Shown: one piece after another, positions 45,125-54,998 of the stretch
Position numbering within the stretch: position 1 is the stretch's first letter
Layout: every line of letters begins with the position of its first letter
Assembly: GCF_030708075.1 (NCBI RefSeq)
Contig: NZ_CP117982.1
Span: 124,001-188,000 of the forward strand
Origin: Candidatus Epulonipiscium viviparus
GTDB taxonomy: Bacteria > Bacillota > Clostridia > Lachnospirales > Cellulosilyticaceae
Length of the DNA stretch: 64,000 nucleotides
Direction of reading: 5' to 3'
Position numbers and translations under genes: made by a program
Notes under the pieces: generated by a model
The model's database searches: none
The model's input: only the letters and a program-made list of their open reading frames with translations
What the model was told of the DNA's origin: nothing

Positions 45125-46687
45125 TTAATTATTTAACGAACTCAATTTGCTGATGGCAAAGGCAACCTCGGCTCTAGTAGCATACTCAGTAGGCTCAAGC
45201 TTGTGATCTCGACCCAACAAAATTTCGTTATTTATAGCCCATTTTACTGCTAATAGAGCCCAGCTACTCACGTCGTTTGCATCTGCGTAGCCCGAAATAT
45301 CAGCCAACTGTGTAGTAAAAATATTCGCCGTCTTGGCAAAATTAAATAGCACCACTGCTAGTTGCTCTCGCGAAATGTTACAGTCTGGACGAAAAGTCCC
45401 GTCGGCATAGCCGCTGTAAATTCCCGAATCGACCGCCCATTTTATCGCATATGCATATTCCTCATCCGATCCAATATCGCTAAATGTCTCAACATCGCTC
45501 ATATTATCCGAATGCTCCAAATCGGCAAACGCATACATCACTGTCGCAAAAGATGCTCGAGATATTGGCGATAAAGGGGCGTTTATATTCACGAATGAAT
45601 TGCTCATATTTGTAGTTGCTACTTCCTCGAGGGCACCATTATCTAATGCAACAGCCACCCCATCCGCAATTTCTGAAGTATTTGATTGACAGTTTGCCAA
45701 GTAAGTTTGTTGCTCGAATTTTGCAATTGCATTTTTTAGAGCCAATACTTCTCCTTCAACCACGGCCTCGCTTTTGGGTGAGGCAATTACCGCTTCTGCT
45801 ATAGCGATCGCCTTCTCCAATTCCTGATGCGCGTCATGGCAATGCGTATCCTGATCGAGTGCGCGGCTTTTTATCGCAACAGCGTTCGCAACCTCGGTTA
45901 TAAGCGGCGTCGCATCAACAAAAGCTCCAACTTGTAATGTATTTTCAAACAGCGCAATTGCATTTTTTAGAGCCAATACTTCTCCTTCAACCACGGCCTC
46001 GCTTTTGGGTGAGGCAATTACCGCTTCTGCTATAGCGATCGCCTTCTCCAATTCCTGATGCGCGTCATGGCAATGCGTATCCTGATCGAGTGCGCGGCTT
46101 TTTATCGCAACAGCGTTCGCAACTTCAGTTATAAGCGGCGTCGCATCAACAAAAGCTCCAACTTGTAATGTATTTTCAAACAGCGCAATTGCATTTTTTA
46201 GAGCCAATACTTCTCCTTCAACCACGGCCTCGCTTTTGGGTGAAGCAATTACCGCTTCTGCTATAGCGATCGCCTTCTCCAATTCCTGATGCGCGTCATG
46301 GCAATGCGTATCCTGATCGAGTGCGCGACTTTTTATCGCAACAGCGTTCGCAACCTCGGTTATAAGCGGCGTCGCATCAACAAAAGCTCCAACTTGTAAT
46401 GTATTTTCAAACAGCGCAATTGCATTTTTTAGAGCCAATACTTCTCCTTCAACCACGGCCTCGCTTTTGGGTGAAGCAATTACCGCTTCTGCTATAGCGA
46501 TCGCCTTCTCCAATTCCTGATGTGCGTCATGGCAATGCGTATCCTGATCGAGTGCGCGACTTTTTATCGCAACAGCGTTCGCAACCTCGGTTATAAGCGG
46601 CGTCGCATCAACAAAAGCTCCAACTTGTAATGTATTTTCAAACAGCGCAATTGCATTTTTTAGAGCCAATACTTCTCCTTCAACCAC
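45125..46687 (-). CDS. C-terminal part of giant SLH surface protein, separated by a frameshift
   Basis: 520 residues in a different frame from the upstream 1,526-residue part. It opens within near-identical 77-residue repeats (QVGAFVDATPLITEVANAVA) that also end the upstream frame, so it is a continuation, not a separate gene. After the repeats come a linker and two to three S-layer homology motifs (FSDIGSDEEYAYAIKWAVDS; GYADGTFRPDCNISREQLAV; a third, degenerate, with ATRAEVAFAISKL). SLH domains attach proteins to pyruvylated secondary cell-wall polymers. There is no ribosome binding site at the apparent start. If the frame were intact the whole protein would have about 2,040 residues. Confidence 0.8.
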   Translation of the reverse strand: MVEGEVLALKNAIALFENTLQVGAFVDATPLITEVANAVAIKSRALDQDTHCHDAHQELEKAIAIAEAVIASPKSEAVVEGEVLALKNAIALFENTLQVGAFVDATPLITEVANAVAIKSRALDQDTHCHDAHQELEKAIAIAEAVIASPKSEAVVEGEVLALKNAIALFENTLQVGAFVDATPLITEVANAVAIKSRALDQDTHCHDAHQELEKAIAIAEAVIASPKSEAVVEGEVLALKNAIALFENTLQVGAFVDATPLITEVANAVAIKSRALDQDTHCHDAHQELEKAIAIAEAVIASPKSEAVVEGEVLALKNAIAKFEQQTYLANCQSNTSEIADGVAVALDNGALEEVATTNMSNSFVNINAPLSPISRASFATVMYAFADLEHSDNMSDVETFSDIGSDEEYAYAIKWAVDSGIYSGYADGTFRPDCNISREQLAVVLFNFAKTANIFTTQLADISGYADANDVSSWALLAVKWAINNEILLGRDHKLEPTEYATRAEVAFAISKLSSLNN

Positions 46688-46860
46688 GGCCTCGCTTTTG
46701 GGTGAGCAATTACCGCTTCTGCTATAGCGATCGCCTTCTCCAATTCCTGATGCGCGTCATGGCAATGCGTATCCTGATCGAGTACGCGGCTTTTTGTCGC
46801 AACAGCGTTCGCAACCTCGGTTATAAGCGGCGTCGCATCAACAAAAGCTCCAACTTGTAG
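45721..46860 (-). repeat. 231-bp tandem repeat array, about five copies
   Basis: The CTTTTGGGTG landmark recurs at 45771, 46002, 46233, 46464 and 46695, exactly 231 bp (77 codons) apart. Copies differ by only a few substitutions, while the rest of the gene consists of strongly diverged ~85-110-residue modules. That points to a recent local expansion. The copy at 46695 lacks one base (GTGAGCAATT instead of GTGAGGCAATT or GTGAAGCAATT). Confidence 0.95.
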
Positions 46861-49800
46861 TCTACTTTCAAACATCGTAATTGCATTTTGAAGCATCAAC
46901 AAAGCGGCTTCAATTAAGCCCTCATTTTTGGAATTGTGAACAACTGCGGATGCGGCAGCGATGGAGTCTGTAAGCTTTGCCATTTGCCGCGGATCAACAA
47001 ATTTGACACCTTTAGTGATTTGATCAGGAGCGTTTTCAGATACTACGATACTATCTCGAAGCGTCTTTGCTTTTCTGATCTCGGTCTGAAGAACTGCCTT
47101 ATCGATAAATGTGCCCACTTGAACTTCGCTCTCAAATACAGCCGTGGCAGATTGTAGTGATTCGATCGTGGTCGCAATTAGTTGATTGGGGGTTGCGAAA
47201 TCATTTTTTTTTTCGATTTCCTTTGCAACACTTTTGGCCTCGGCTATTGCCGTATCTAAATTTTTCATCTTCTGATTAGAGATAAATTTTACACCAATAG
47301 CAACTTCAGAAAATTCACGGTTGTCAATCTGTACATCATTTTTGACCAAAGTAGTTTTTCCGATTTGGGCAATTAAATTTGAGGTATCCACAAATTCTCC
47401 GGTTTGGATTGCCTCTTTAAAATTGGCAACGGCTTGGTCTAAATTGTATGCTACACTATCAATTTCTGCAGTGTTTTTGGGCGATATCAATGTCGACTCT
47501 GCCTTCGCAATGGCTTTTTCCAAATTTTTCATATCGGCGCTGCGTACAAAAGGTACACCAAAATCGATCTCTTCTTTATTACTATCTCTAACTAAGATCC
47601 AGTCATCTGCAAATTTAGCCGCCTCAATGCTTGCCACCAAATTTGCTAATTCTAAAAAACGGCCGACTTTCACCTCTCTTTCAAAAACTTTGATAGCTTT
47701 GGCAAGTGTCGCCGTAGCTTTTGTAACGTCAGAATCGCTTTCGGAGTTTTCGACAGCCCACCGAGCAGCCCCTATGGCATCGGCGAAAGTTTGCATTTGC
47801 GTCGTCGAGACAAATTTTGTGCCATGAGCAATTCCGCCAGCCGATTTATCAGTTGCCAATATTCCCGCCATCGCTTGGTGAGCTTCCTTAATTTTAGCAG
47901 TCAAAGCACTGGTATTAACTGCAGAAACAAACGTCCCCTGTTTGATCAAATCTTGAAAAATATCTACGGCAGATTTTAAATCGATTGTCGCGATAGCCAC
48001 GGTGCGATCATTTTCAGGATTTTCTACGACTTCGTTAGCTCTGGCAATCGCAGTGTCCAAAGCCATCATTTCTTGAAGCGATACAAACGAAATTCCCTTT
48101 GCAATGCTGGAAGAATCTTTGTCGACTGCAACAATGCCAATCCTTGCATCGTTAGCTTTTTCGATAGCTTTTAGAAGAGTAGACGTATCGACGAACGTCC
48201 CATTCTTTGCGGCGGCTTTGAATGTATCATAAGCAAATTCTAAGCTGGCTTGAGCGGCCGCAATTTCGGCAACAGAAGCAGGATTCTTTGCAACTTTGCG
48301 AGCAGAATCAAGAGCAATATTAATGGCCGTCAAATCATTTGGAGTAACGAATAACACACCTTTATCGACCTTGTTTGCTGGCTTGTCAATCACTCCAATA
48401 TTTTTACTAAGCTGAGTGATTTCTTTTATCTGGTCCCACAGCTGCGATGTATCCATCAGTCCAACTTTGGTGAGATTTTTGAACGTAATAGTCGCATCAG
48501 AAAGCTTTGCTATTTCGTCATCTACTGCAGAAAGGCTAGGCGGGGAATCGGCAATATCGCGTGCCGAAAAAATTGCGTTATCCAAAGCTTCGAGCTCAGC
48601 TGGGGTTACAAACCAGATTCCTTTGTAGACCTCTGTAGCTAATTTGTCAATAATTTCCAAGTCGACTTTTGCTTCGAGCGCGGCGTTAATGGCATATTCA
48701 AGAGGCATAACATCGATAAATGTCCCCACCTTGATGCTATTTTGTAAGTTTTTCATGGCTCGATGAATGTCGGTCAAAGCCGAACCCACCATTTCAAGAT
48801 CGAGAGGTGCTGCGGCAATTGAGCGAACCCTTGACAAAACTGCATCAAAATTTTCGTACTGTTTGCCGTTTATAAATTTGAGACCTTGACGCACGTTTTC
48901 CTCTTTTTCATTATCAACAACGACAACCTCGCCTAACATTGCCTCAAAATCTACGATGGCTTCCTTAAGCGCTTCAACGTCCACAAGAGATCCAGTCTGA
49001 ATAGAATTTTTAAACTTAACTACGGCAAGCTGCAACTCAATTACTTCGTTGGCAACGAGCTTTGGAGTTACGATGTCCTTGCTCATAACCGAAATGGCAT
49101 TTGGAGCAGAGGCCAAATCCGCTACAACTTCAGGTGTGAGCATCGCAGAAACTGCACATTCGGCTTCTGCAAAATTTGGTATCAACGGAGCTATAAATTT
49201 GTCATTTGCAGACTCGGTAAATATCAAATATTGATCTTCCTCAAAAACAGCCATAGTTGGAATGGGCTCAGAAATTTGCAATTTAACTCGTTCGACCATA
49301 TGCTGCGCTTTCGCAATATCTTTATCAAATGCGGCCGAGTCGGCAGTGGAAACAAATCGAATGCCCTTTGGCACTTCAGTCGCATTTGCGTCGATAATTT
49401 TTATTCCAAACTTAACGGTCTGCGCACGATCAATTTCGGCGATCAACGGTGCCGCGTCAACGAAAGATCCTATTTCCAATGCATCAGAAAACTCGGCTAT
49501 AGCTTGTCTCAAATTTGAAATTGCAGTAGATACAAGCATCGGGGTTATAACATTATCAACATTTCCAGCATCCGCAATTCCAATAATTTCATCGGCAGCG
49601 GCCATAGATTTTTCAAACATCGCGAAAACATCAGGATCAACGAAGCGAGTTCCTTGAAGCACTTTTGTCGCCTCGGCACGCATCGGCTTAACATCGGTCA
49701 CTGCCCGACGCGCATTTTTTATCTCATCTCGAAGTTTGGTCGTATCCACAAAAGTTCCGGTTTGGATAGATTTACCAAAGGAATTTGTCTCTTGGCGAAG

Positions 49801-51240
49801 GCTATCAACCGATTGCGCAACGATAGCCGTGGTGATGGCGTTTTGTGACTTTTGCGCTTCCTCCACGATCGCTTGAGCGGCCGCTATATTGGCAGATAAT
49901 TCTTTAGCTTGTACCAACGGAGCAAACCTAACTCCCTGAGCAACTTCTTCCGCAGAATTATCTATGATGGCAATATCAGCCTGTAAATCTTGAGCAATTT
50001 CAATTTGCTTTCTCAAAGAGCTGGTATCTACAAAAGTTCCTATTTGAATTGAGTTCTCAAATTTTTCGACGGCATCGATTAAATTTTCAACAGCATCTAC
50101 TTCGACATCGGATTCCACTTCTAGTATGCTTATAGCTTTGGCTGCTGTTATAGAAGCATCTAAAGTCGCAAAGGCCGTGCTAGAAACGAATCGAATTCCG
50201 AAAGGTACTTTGTCGGCAGTTGCATCGATAACTTCTACATCATCTCGAGCGATGATCGCTTGCTCAATCTGTTCCGATAATGACCTAAGATTTTCGTACT
50301 TGCCGTGTCGAATTGCTTTGTTGTAAGTTTTTATAGCCTTCTGTAGATTTGCAGTGGCAATAGAAACGGTCTGAGCCGTCACCGTGTTTTCGGAATTGCC
50401 TTCAGCGACGGTGCTGATTATTGCGCGCGCTGCAGCTAAATTGTCATTGAGCTTTTTGGCAGCAGCAGACGAGATGAACGCAGTGCCTTTTGGTATCTCA
50501 GATTCGGTAGCATCTCTAACGGTAATGCCAACCTGGCTGGCAAGTGCGTTATCTATGGCTGCCACAAGTTTGGACGTATCAATCAAAGTGCCTTCCAAAA
50601 TTTTGTCGCTGAAATTGATTGTGGCTTCGCGTAAATTAAATATCATCGCCGCGATGTCGACGTCTGTTTCCTCTTCGGCCTTTATAGAATCAACAAATGC
50701 CTGAACTTTTTCTATAATGGTATCATACTCTTGTGCAGCCTGAAATGAAACAAATCGAATCCCCTGATCTACCAAAGTTGGGTCTTCTGTCATAATAATA
50801 ACGTTTTTACGAATATCTAACGCATCGGCTAGGGCATCCTCCAGTTCCGCAAGATCCACGCTTTCCTGAATTGCTGTGCTCAAAGCATCAAAGGTATTGC
50901 TAATAATAGGAATCTGAAATTCTGGCTCTGGAATTTGGCTAAATTCAAAAAACTCCATCAATTTGGTTTGTTTGGCAATCTTTTTCGAATTGGTCGCGAC
51001 CTCCAAATCAGCATAGGGCTCCTCAATAATCGGAATCTCAAATGATGGCTCTGGGATATCAATGTCTGCTAATACTTCGGGCATACTGAAAAATAACTCC
51101 TTTGTAAACTGATTTATCTCACTTTCAGAAACAGTCGTGTCTTCTAAATCACTTCTCACTGTTGCTTGTATGTACGAGGGGAAGTAATTTGTGTATGTCA
51201 TGGATGCTAATAGAAGAGAAATTACTTTTTGTGAGTTCAT
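46660..51240 (-). CDS. Giant multi-module surface protein, N-terminal part (SLH protein)
   Basis: 1,526 residues. A short hydrophobic N-terminus (VISLLLASMTYTNYFPSYIQ) is a plausible signal peptide. About 13 diverged helical modules follow. Each has a GTFVDTSxL-type start, a GVxFV element, an AIAxA helix and an AxxxLxxAVxxF helix, reminiscent of FIVAR-type modules in Gram-positive surface proteins. The last modules are near-identical 77-residue copies, and the frame is lost at about 46705, where one base is missing. The ATG at 51240 has GGAGGAG ~25 bases upstream, too far. A CTG nine codons upstream is spaced correctly and may be the true start. The 298 bases upstream (51241-51538) show no other gene. 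Confidence 0.82.
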   Translation of the reverse strand: MNSQKVISLLLASMTYTNYFPSYIQATVRSDLEDTTVSESEINQFTKELFFSMPEVLADIDIPEPSFEIPIIEEPYADLEVATNSKKIAKQTKLMEFFEFSQIPEPEFQIPIISNTFDALSTAIQESVDLAELEDALADALDIRKNVIIMTEDPTLVDQGIRFVSFQAAQEYDTIIEKVQAFVDSIKAEEETDVDIAAMIFNLREATINFSDKILEGTLIDTSKLVAAIDNALASQVGITVRDATESEIPKGTAFISSAAAKKLNDNLAAARAIISTVAEGNSENTVTAQTVSIATANLQKAIKTYNKAIRHGKYENLRSLSEQIEQAIIARDDVEVIDATADKVPFGIRFVSSTAFATLDASITAAKAISILEVESDVEVDAVENLIDAVEKFENSIQIGTFVDTSSLRKQIEIAQDLQADIAIIDNSAEEVAQGVRFAPLVQAKELSANIAAAQAIVEEAQKSQNAITTAIVAQSVDSLRQETNSFGKSIQTGTFVDTTKLRDEIKNARRAVTDVKPMRAEATKVLQGTRFVDPDVFAMFEKSMAAADEIIGIADAGNVDNVITPMLVSTAISNLRQAIAEFSDALEIGSFVDAAPLIAEIDRAQTVKFGIKIIDANATEVPKGIRFVSTADSAAFDKDIAKAQHMVERVKLQISEPIPTMAVFEEDQYLIFTESANDKFIAPLIPNFAEAECAVSAMLTPEVVADLASAPNAISVMSKDIVTPKLVANEVIELQLAVVKFKNSIQTGSLVDVEALKEAIVDFEAMLGEVVVVDNEKEENVRQGLKFINGKQYENFDAVLSRVRSIAAAPLDLEMVGSALTDIHRAMKNLQNSIKVGTFIDVMPLEYAINAALEAKVDLEIIDKLATEVYKGIWFVTPAELEALDNAIFSARDIADSPPSLSAVDDEIAKLSDATITFKNLTKVGLMDTSQLWDQIKEITQLSKNIGVIDKPANKVDKGVLFVTPNDLTAINIALDSARKVAKNPASVAEIAAAQASLEFAYDTFKAAAKNGTFVDTSTLLKAIEKANDARIGIVAVDKDSSSIAKGISFVSLQEMMALDTAIARANEVVENPENDRTVAIATIDLKSAVDIFQDLIKQGTFVSAVNTSALTAKIKEAHQAMAGILATDKSAGGIAHGTKFVSTTQMQTFADAIGAARWAVENSESDSDVTKATATLAKAIKVFEREVKVGRFLELANLVASIEAAKFADDWILVRDSNKEEIDFGVPFVRSADMKNLEKAIAKAESTLISPKNTAEIDSVAYNLDQAVANFKEAIQTGEFVDTSNLIAQIGKTTLVKNDVQIDNREFSEVAIGVKFISNQKMKNLDTAIAEAKSVAKEIEKKNDFATPNQLIATTIESLQSATAVFESEVQVGTFIDKAVLQTEIRKAKTLRDSIVVSENAPDQITKGVKFVDPRQMAKLTDSIAAASAVVHNSKNEGLIEAALLMLQNAITMFESRLQVGAFVDATPLITEVANAVATKSRVLDQDTHCHDAHQELEKAIAIAEAVIAHPKARPWLKEKYWL

Positions 51241-51538
51241 TATATATGTTGCTACGATTTGCAGTAGCTCCTCCTTATTAAATTTATGCTTATGATGTTC
51301 ATATTCTAATATATCTACACAAAAATCTAAGTGAAAATAGTAGACTCACGCTCTGTCAGATTTCATCTTTGGTAATAAAACAACGAAAAATCTCTATGAA
51401 CATGGGCTATCTAAGAGACTTTTGGCGACAAGGCAACTTCCGATGACAAGAGCTGTAAGCTACGTATTCACTGTTAGTATGCTCAGATTTTGGCATATTA
51501 TACCTAATATTTCGTAAATAATTCCATAAATATTTTTT

Positions 51539-52408
51539 CTAACAATTATCTCGACCATTAAATTGAACTGGAATGCTTATGGTTATCACATCTGCAGCTG
51601 GCACATCAATATCCGATATGACAAGCATTGAATCGCAATAATCTACCGTAGCTTCAAATTCGTCGCCCGCCAAATCGGTGATGGTTATTTCTCCATTTAA
51701 AACAAATCCCTCAACAAATTTATTCGAAATCGTCACATTGTTAATCGTTGGAGCGTAAATCGGAAAGCTGGCCGTTCCCAAATTTGGTGACGCAAGACTT
51801 ATGATATATTCGAACTCGTTTTGCGCCGCCGTCGTTATTGAAAATTCCGAGCTAAGTCTAATAGGCAATGCTTCTTCGTCAGATTTACCCTGGATTTGCA
51901 ACGTGATACTAGGCTTAAACTGTTGCGTTATCGACGTCGTTTTGGGCAGTTCCATAACCGTCACTTGATTCGCAGTTTCGGGAATCGCCGACGCGGTCGT
52001 GACCCGATTTGCGGTATCTTTTTCGTTCAATATGGCTCGCAACTTTTGTGCAGCAATCTGAGACCCACCCTCGGCAATCGATTTCTCCACCACTGCGTGT
52101 AATTTTTCTATCGAAACTTCCGACAGTCCACCAGCTGCTTTGATTATAGATTGTAATTTTTTTACTGAGCTATCAGACACACCGGCACTTTTCGGCGTTC
52201 CAGACGGCAAAAATTTTTCTGTAGCCGAAGACGCAATTTTAAAACTTTCGATCGGTGACGCATTTTTTAAACTAGTAGCGGCTAATGATGTCTTTAATTT
52301 CTCTGCCAACGAGGACGAGCTAAATAATTCATCAGTTAATGCCGTCTTCAAGGCTGGGTTGGATGCCGAAAGTGCCTCTGTGACAATAGTTTTAAGGAGC
52401 TCTTGCAA
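51539..52408 (-). CDS. C-terminal domain of the Ser/Asn-rich repeat protein
   Basis: 289 residues from the first Met in this frame. The frame remains open upstream into the SRSANSP repeats, so this is the end of the same long gene, not a separate one. Residues 1-~150 are helical and Ser/Ala/Lys-rich (TEALSASNPALKTALTDELF). Residues ~165-289 look like a beta-rich domain (ITLQIQGKSDEEALPIRLSS; VNNVTISNKF-like strands; FEATVDYCDSMLVISDIDVP) and end with Cys. Possibly an assembly or anchoring domain. No ribosome binding site at this Met. Function unknown. Confidence 0.6.
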   Translation of the reverse strand: MQELLKTIVTEALSASNPALKTALTDELFSSSSLAEKLKTSLAATSLKNASPIESFKIASSATEKFLPSGTPKSAGVSDSSVKKLQSIIKAAGGLSEVSIEKLHAVVEKSIAEGGSQIAAQKLRAILNEKDTANRVTTASAIPETANQVTVMELPKTTSITQQFKPSITLQIQGKSDEEALPIRLSSEFSITTAAQNEFEYIISLASPNLGTASFPIYAPTINNVTISNKFVEGFVLNGEITITDLAGDEFEATVDYCDSMLVISDIDVPAADVITISIPVQFNGRDNC

Positions 52409-53703
52409 AGGAACATCTGGCGAGTTTGCCGATCGTGAGTCTGCTGATGTAGCTGTTGAGTTTGCCGATCGTGAGTCTGCTGATGTAGCTGTTGAGTTTG
52501 CCGATGTGAGTTCGCTGATGTATCTGTTGAGTTTGCCGATCGTGAGTCTGCGGATGTAGCTGTTGAGTTTACCGATCGTGAGTCTGCTGATTCATATGGT
52601 GAGTTTGCCGATCGAGAATTCGCAGATGTAGCTGTTGAGTTTACCGATCGTGAGTCTGCTGATGCATCTGGCGAGTTTGCCGATCGTGAGTTCGTTGATG
52701 TAGCTGTTGAGTTTGCCGATAGAGAATTCGCTGATGCATATGGCGAGGTTGCCGATTGAGAATTCGCTGATGTAGCTGTTGAGTTTGCCGATGGTGAGTT
52801 CGCTGATGTAGTTGTTGAGTTTGCCGATCGTGAGTCTGCGGATGTAGCTGGCGAAGTTGCCGATGATGCGTTAGCTGATGTAGCTGTTGAGTTTGCCGAT
52901 CGTGAGTGCGCTGATGTAGCTGGCGAGGTTGCCGATGATGAGTTCGCTGATGCAGCTGTTGAGTTTGCCGATTGAGAATTCGCTGATGCATATGTCGAGT
53001 TTGCCGATGATGAGTTAGCTGATGTAGCTGGCGAGTTTGCCGATTGTGAGTTTGCTGATGTAGCTGTTGTGTTTGCCGATCGTGAGTTCACAGATGTAGC
53101 TGTTGAGTTTACCGATCGTGAGTCTGCTGATTCATATGGTGAGTTTGCCGATCGAGAATTCGCAGATGTAGCTGTTGAGTTTACCGATCGTGAGTCTGCT
53201 GATTCATATGGTGAGTTTGCCGATCGAGAATTCGCAGATGTAGCTGTTGAGTTTACCGATCGTGAGTCTGCTGATTCATATGGTGAGTTTGCCGATCGAG
53301 AATTCGCAGATGTAGCTGTTGAGTTTACCGATCGTGAGTCTGCTGATGCATATGGCGAGTTTGCCGACGATGCGTTCGCTGATGTAGCTGCTGAGTTTGC
53401 CGATCGTGAATTCGCTGATGCATATGGCGAGTTTGCCGATAGAGAATTCGCTGATGTAGCTGTTGAGTTTACCGATCGTGAGTCTGCTGATTCATATGGT
53501 GAGTTTGCCGATCGAGAATTCGCAGATGTAGCTGTTGAGTTTACCGATCGTGAGTCTGCTGATTCATATGGTGAGTTTGCCGATCGAGAATTCGCAGATG
53601 TAGCTGTTGAGTTTACCGATCGTGAGTCTGCTGATTCATATGGTGAGTTTGCCGATCGAGAATTCGCTGATGTAGCTGTTGAGTTTACCGATCGTGAGTT
53701 CAC
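52348..53703 (-). pseudogene. Middle repeat segment of the Ser/Asn-rich protein (out of frame at both ends)
   Basis: This frame encodes NSTATSANSRSA/NSPYESADSRSV-type 12-residue units. It starts only at an internal Met and lacks a ribosome binding site. At ~52505 two bases are missing relative to sibling repeats (GATGTGAG instead of GATCGTGAG), which throws the frame into a THDRQTQQLHQ-type read until a stop. It is best viewed as the central part of one long gene spanning 51539-54998 or -55470. Confidence 0.6.
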
Positions 53704-54720
53704 AGATGTAGCTGTTGAGTTTACCGATCGTGAGTCTGCTGATGTAGCTGTTGAGTTTGCCGATTGTGAGTTCGCTGATGTAGTTGTTGAGTTTGCCGAT
53801 TGTGAGTTCGCTGATGTAGTTGTTGAGTTTGCCGATCGCGAGTCTGTTGATGTAGCTGGCGCAGTTGCCGATGATGCGTTAGCTGATGTAGCTGCTGAGT
53901 TTGCCGATCGTGAGTTCGCTGATGTAGCTCGTTGAGTTTTGCCGGTTGAGAATTCGCTGATGTAGCTGTCGAGTTTGCCGATCGTGAGTCCGCTGATGTA
54001 GCTTGCGAGGTTGCCGATTGAGAATTCGCAGATGTAGCTGTTGAGTTTACCGATCGTGAGTCTGCTGATTCATATGGTGAGTTTGCCGATCGAGAATTCG
54101 CAGATGTAGCTGTTGAGTTTACCGATCGTGAGTCTGCTGATTCATATGGTGAGTTTGCCGATCGAGAATTCGCAGATGTAGCTGTTGAGTTTACCGATCG
54201 TGAGTCTGCTGATTCATATGGTGAGTTTGCCGATCGAGAATTCGCAGATGTAGCTGTTGAGTTTACCGATCGTGAGTCTGCTGATTCATATGGTGAGTTT
54301 GCCGATCGAGAATTCGCAGATGTAGCTGTTGAGTTTGCCGATCGTGCGTTAGCTGATGTAGCTGCTGAGTTTGCCGATCGTGAATTCGCTGATGCATATG
54401 TCGAGTTTGCCGATGATGAGTTAGCTGATGTAGCTGTCGCGTTTGCCGATCGTGAGTCCGCTGATGTAGCTTGCGAGGTTGCCGATTGAGAATTCGCAGA
54501 TGTAGCTGTTGAGTTTACCGATCGTGAGTCTGCTGATTCATATGGTGAGTTTGCCGATCGAGAATTCGCAGATGTAGCTGTTGAGTTTACCGATCGTGAG
54601 TCTGCTGATTCATATGGTGAGTTTGCCGATCGAGAATTCGCAGATGTAGCTGTTGAGTTTACCGATCGTGAGTTCACAGATGTAGCTGTTGAGTTTGCCG
54701 ATAGAGAATACGCTGATGTA
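52420..54720 (-). repeat. 36/72-bp repeat array coding Ser/Asn/Ala-rich units
   Basis: The basic unit is 36 bp (12 residues). Two alternating versions form a 72-bp higher-order unit, repeated nearly perfectly in blocks at about 53100-53340, 53460-53700, 54040-54330 and 54500-54660. More diverged units lie between. Because every unit is a multiple of three without common stops, several frames on both strands stay open over long distances. Confidence 0.95.
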
Positions 54721-54998
54721 GATGGCAGATTTTCAGTGTCAGGTGATTCAGATTGCGCAGCTTGTTGCATCATCTTTTTGAAGTTTTCAAGCGAGAGATC
54801 ACTCATATTTGCTAATGCAACGTCCAACGGTAGGGTTATTTCGGACGATGATTTATCCATATTCGCTAATACGGCCTCTAGCGATGGATTGGCTGGTGTA
54901 TAATTTAGGGACCTATTTCCTTGCGCCATAGCTTCTTTAAAATTTTTTAGCGGAAGAGTATTTTTTAGAATATCTGCCGGAGAATTGATGCTTTTCAT
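53721..54998 (-). CDS. N-terminal and repeat part of the Ser/Asn-rich protein, frameshifted
   Basis: 425 residues. Residues 1-~95 are non-repetitive and partly helical (NFKEAMAQGN; SLEAVLANMDKSSSEITLPL; ENFKKMMQQAAQSE), then repeats of SANSRSANSPYE/SADSRSVNSTAT type begin. Around 53930-53940 two extra bases relative to sibling repeats (CTCGTTG for CTGTTG and TTTT for TTT) shift the frame to an artificial HQRTHDRQ read that stops at 53721. No ribosome binding site precedes the Met at 54998. The frame is open some 70 bases further upstream and reads sensibly there (NKEANTFEAYTVDTP), so it may be fused to the preceding gene by another frameshift. Confidence 0.6.
   Translation of the reverse strand: MKSINSPADILKNTLPLKNFKEAMAQGNRSLNYTPANPSLEAVLANMDKSSSEITLPLDVALANMSDLSLENFKKMMQQAAQSESPDTENLPSTSAYSLSANSTATSVNSRSVNSTATSANSRSANSPYESADSRSVNSTATSANSRSANSPYESADSRSVNSTATSANSQSATSQATSADSRSANATATSANSSSANSTYASANSRSANSAATSANARSANSTATSANSRSANSPYESADSRSVNSTATSANSRSANSPYESADSRSVNSTATSANSRSANSPYESADSRSVNSTATSANSRSANSPYESADSRSVNSTATSANSQSATSQATSADSRSANSTATSANSQPAKLNELHQRTHDRQTQQLHQLTHHRQLRQLHQQTRDRQTQQLHQRTHNRQTQQLHQRTHNRQTQQLHQQTHDR

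Noticed and set aside
53069-53935. Long plus-strand frame (288 codons) antisense to the Ser/Asn-rich repeats, with ADREFADVAVEFTDRES units
   Set aside because: It exists because the 36/72-bp unit has no stops in several frames. There is no ribosome binding site, and the minus strand has non-repetitive, protein-like ends.
52420-54720. CRISPR-like array
   Set aside because: Units are contiguous protein-coding repeats without unique spacers and no cas genes are present.
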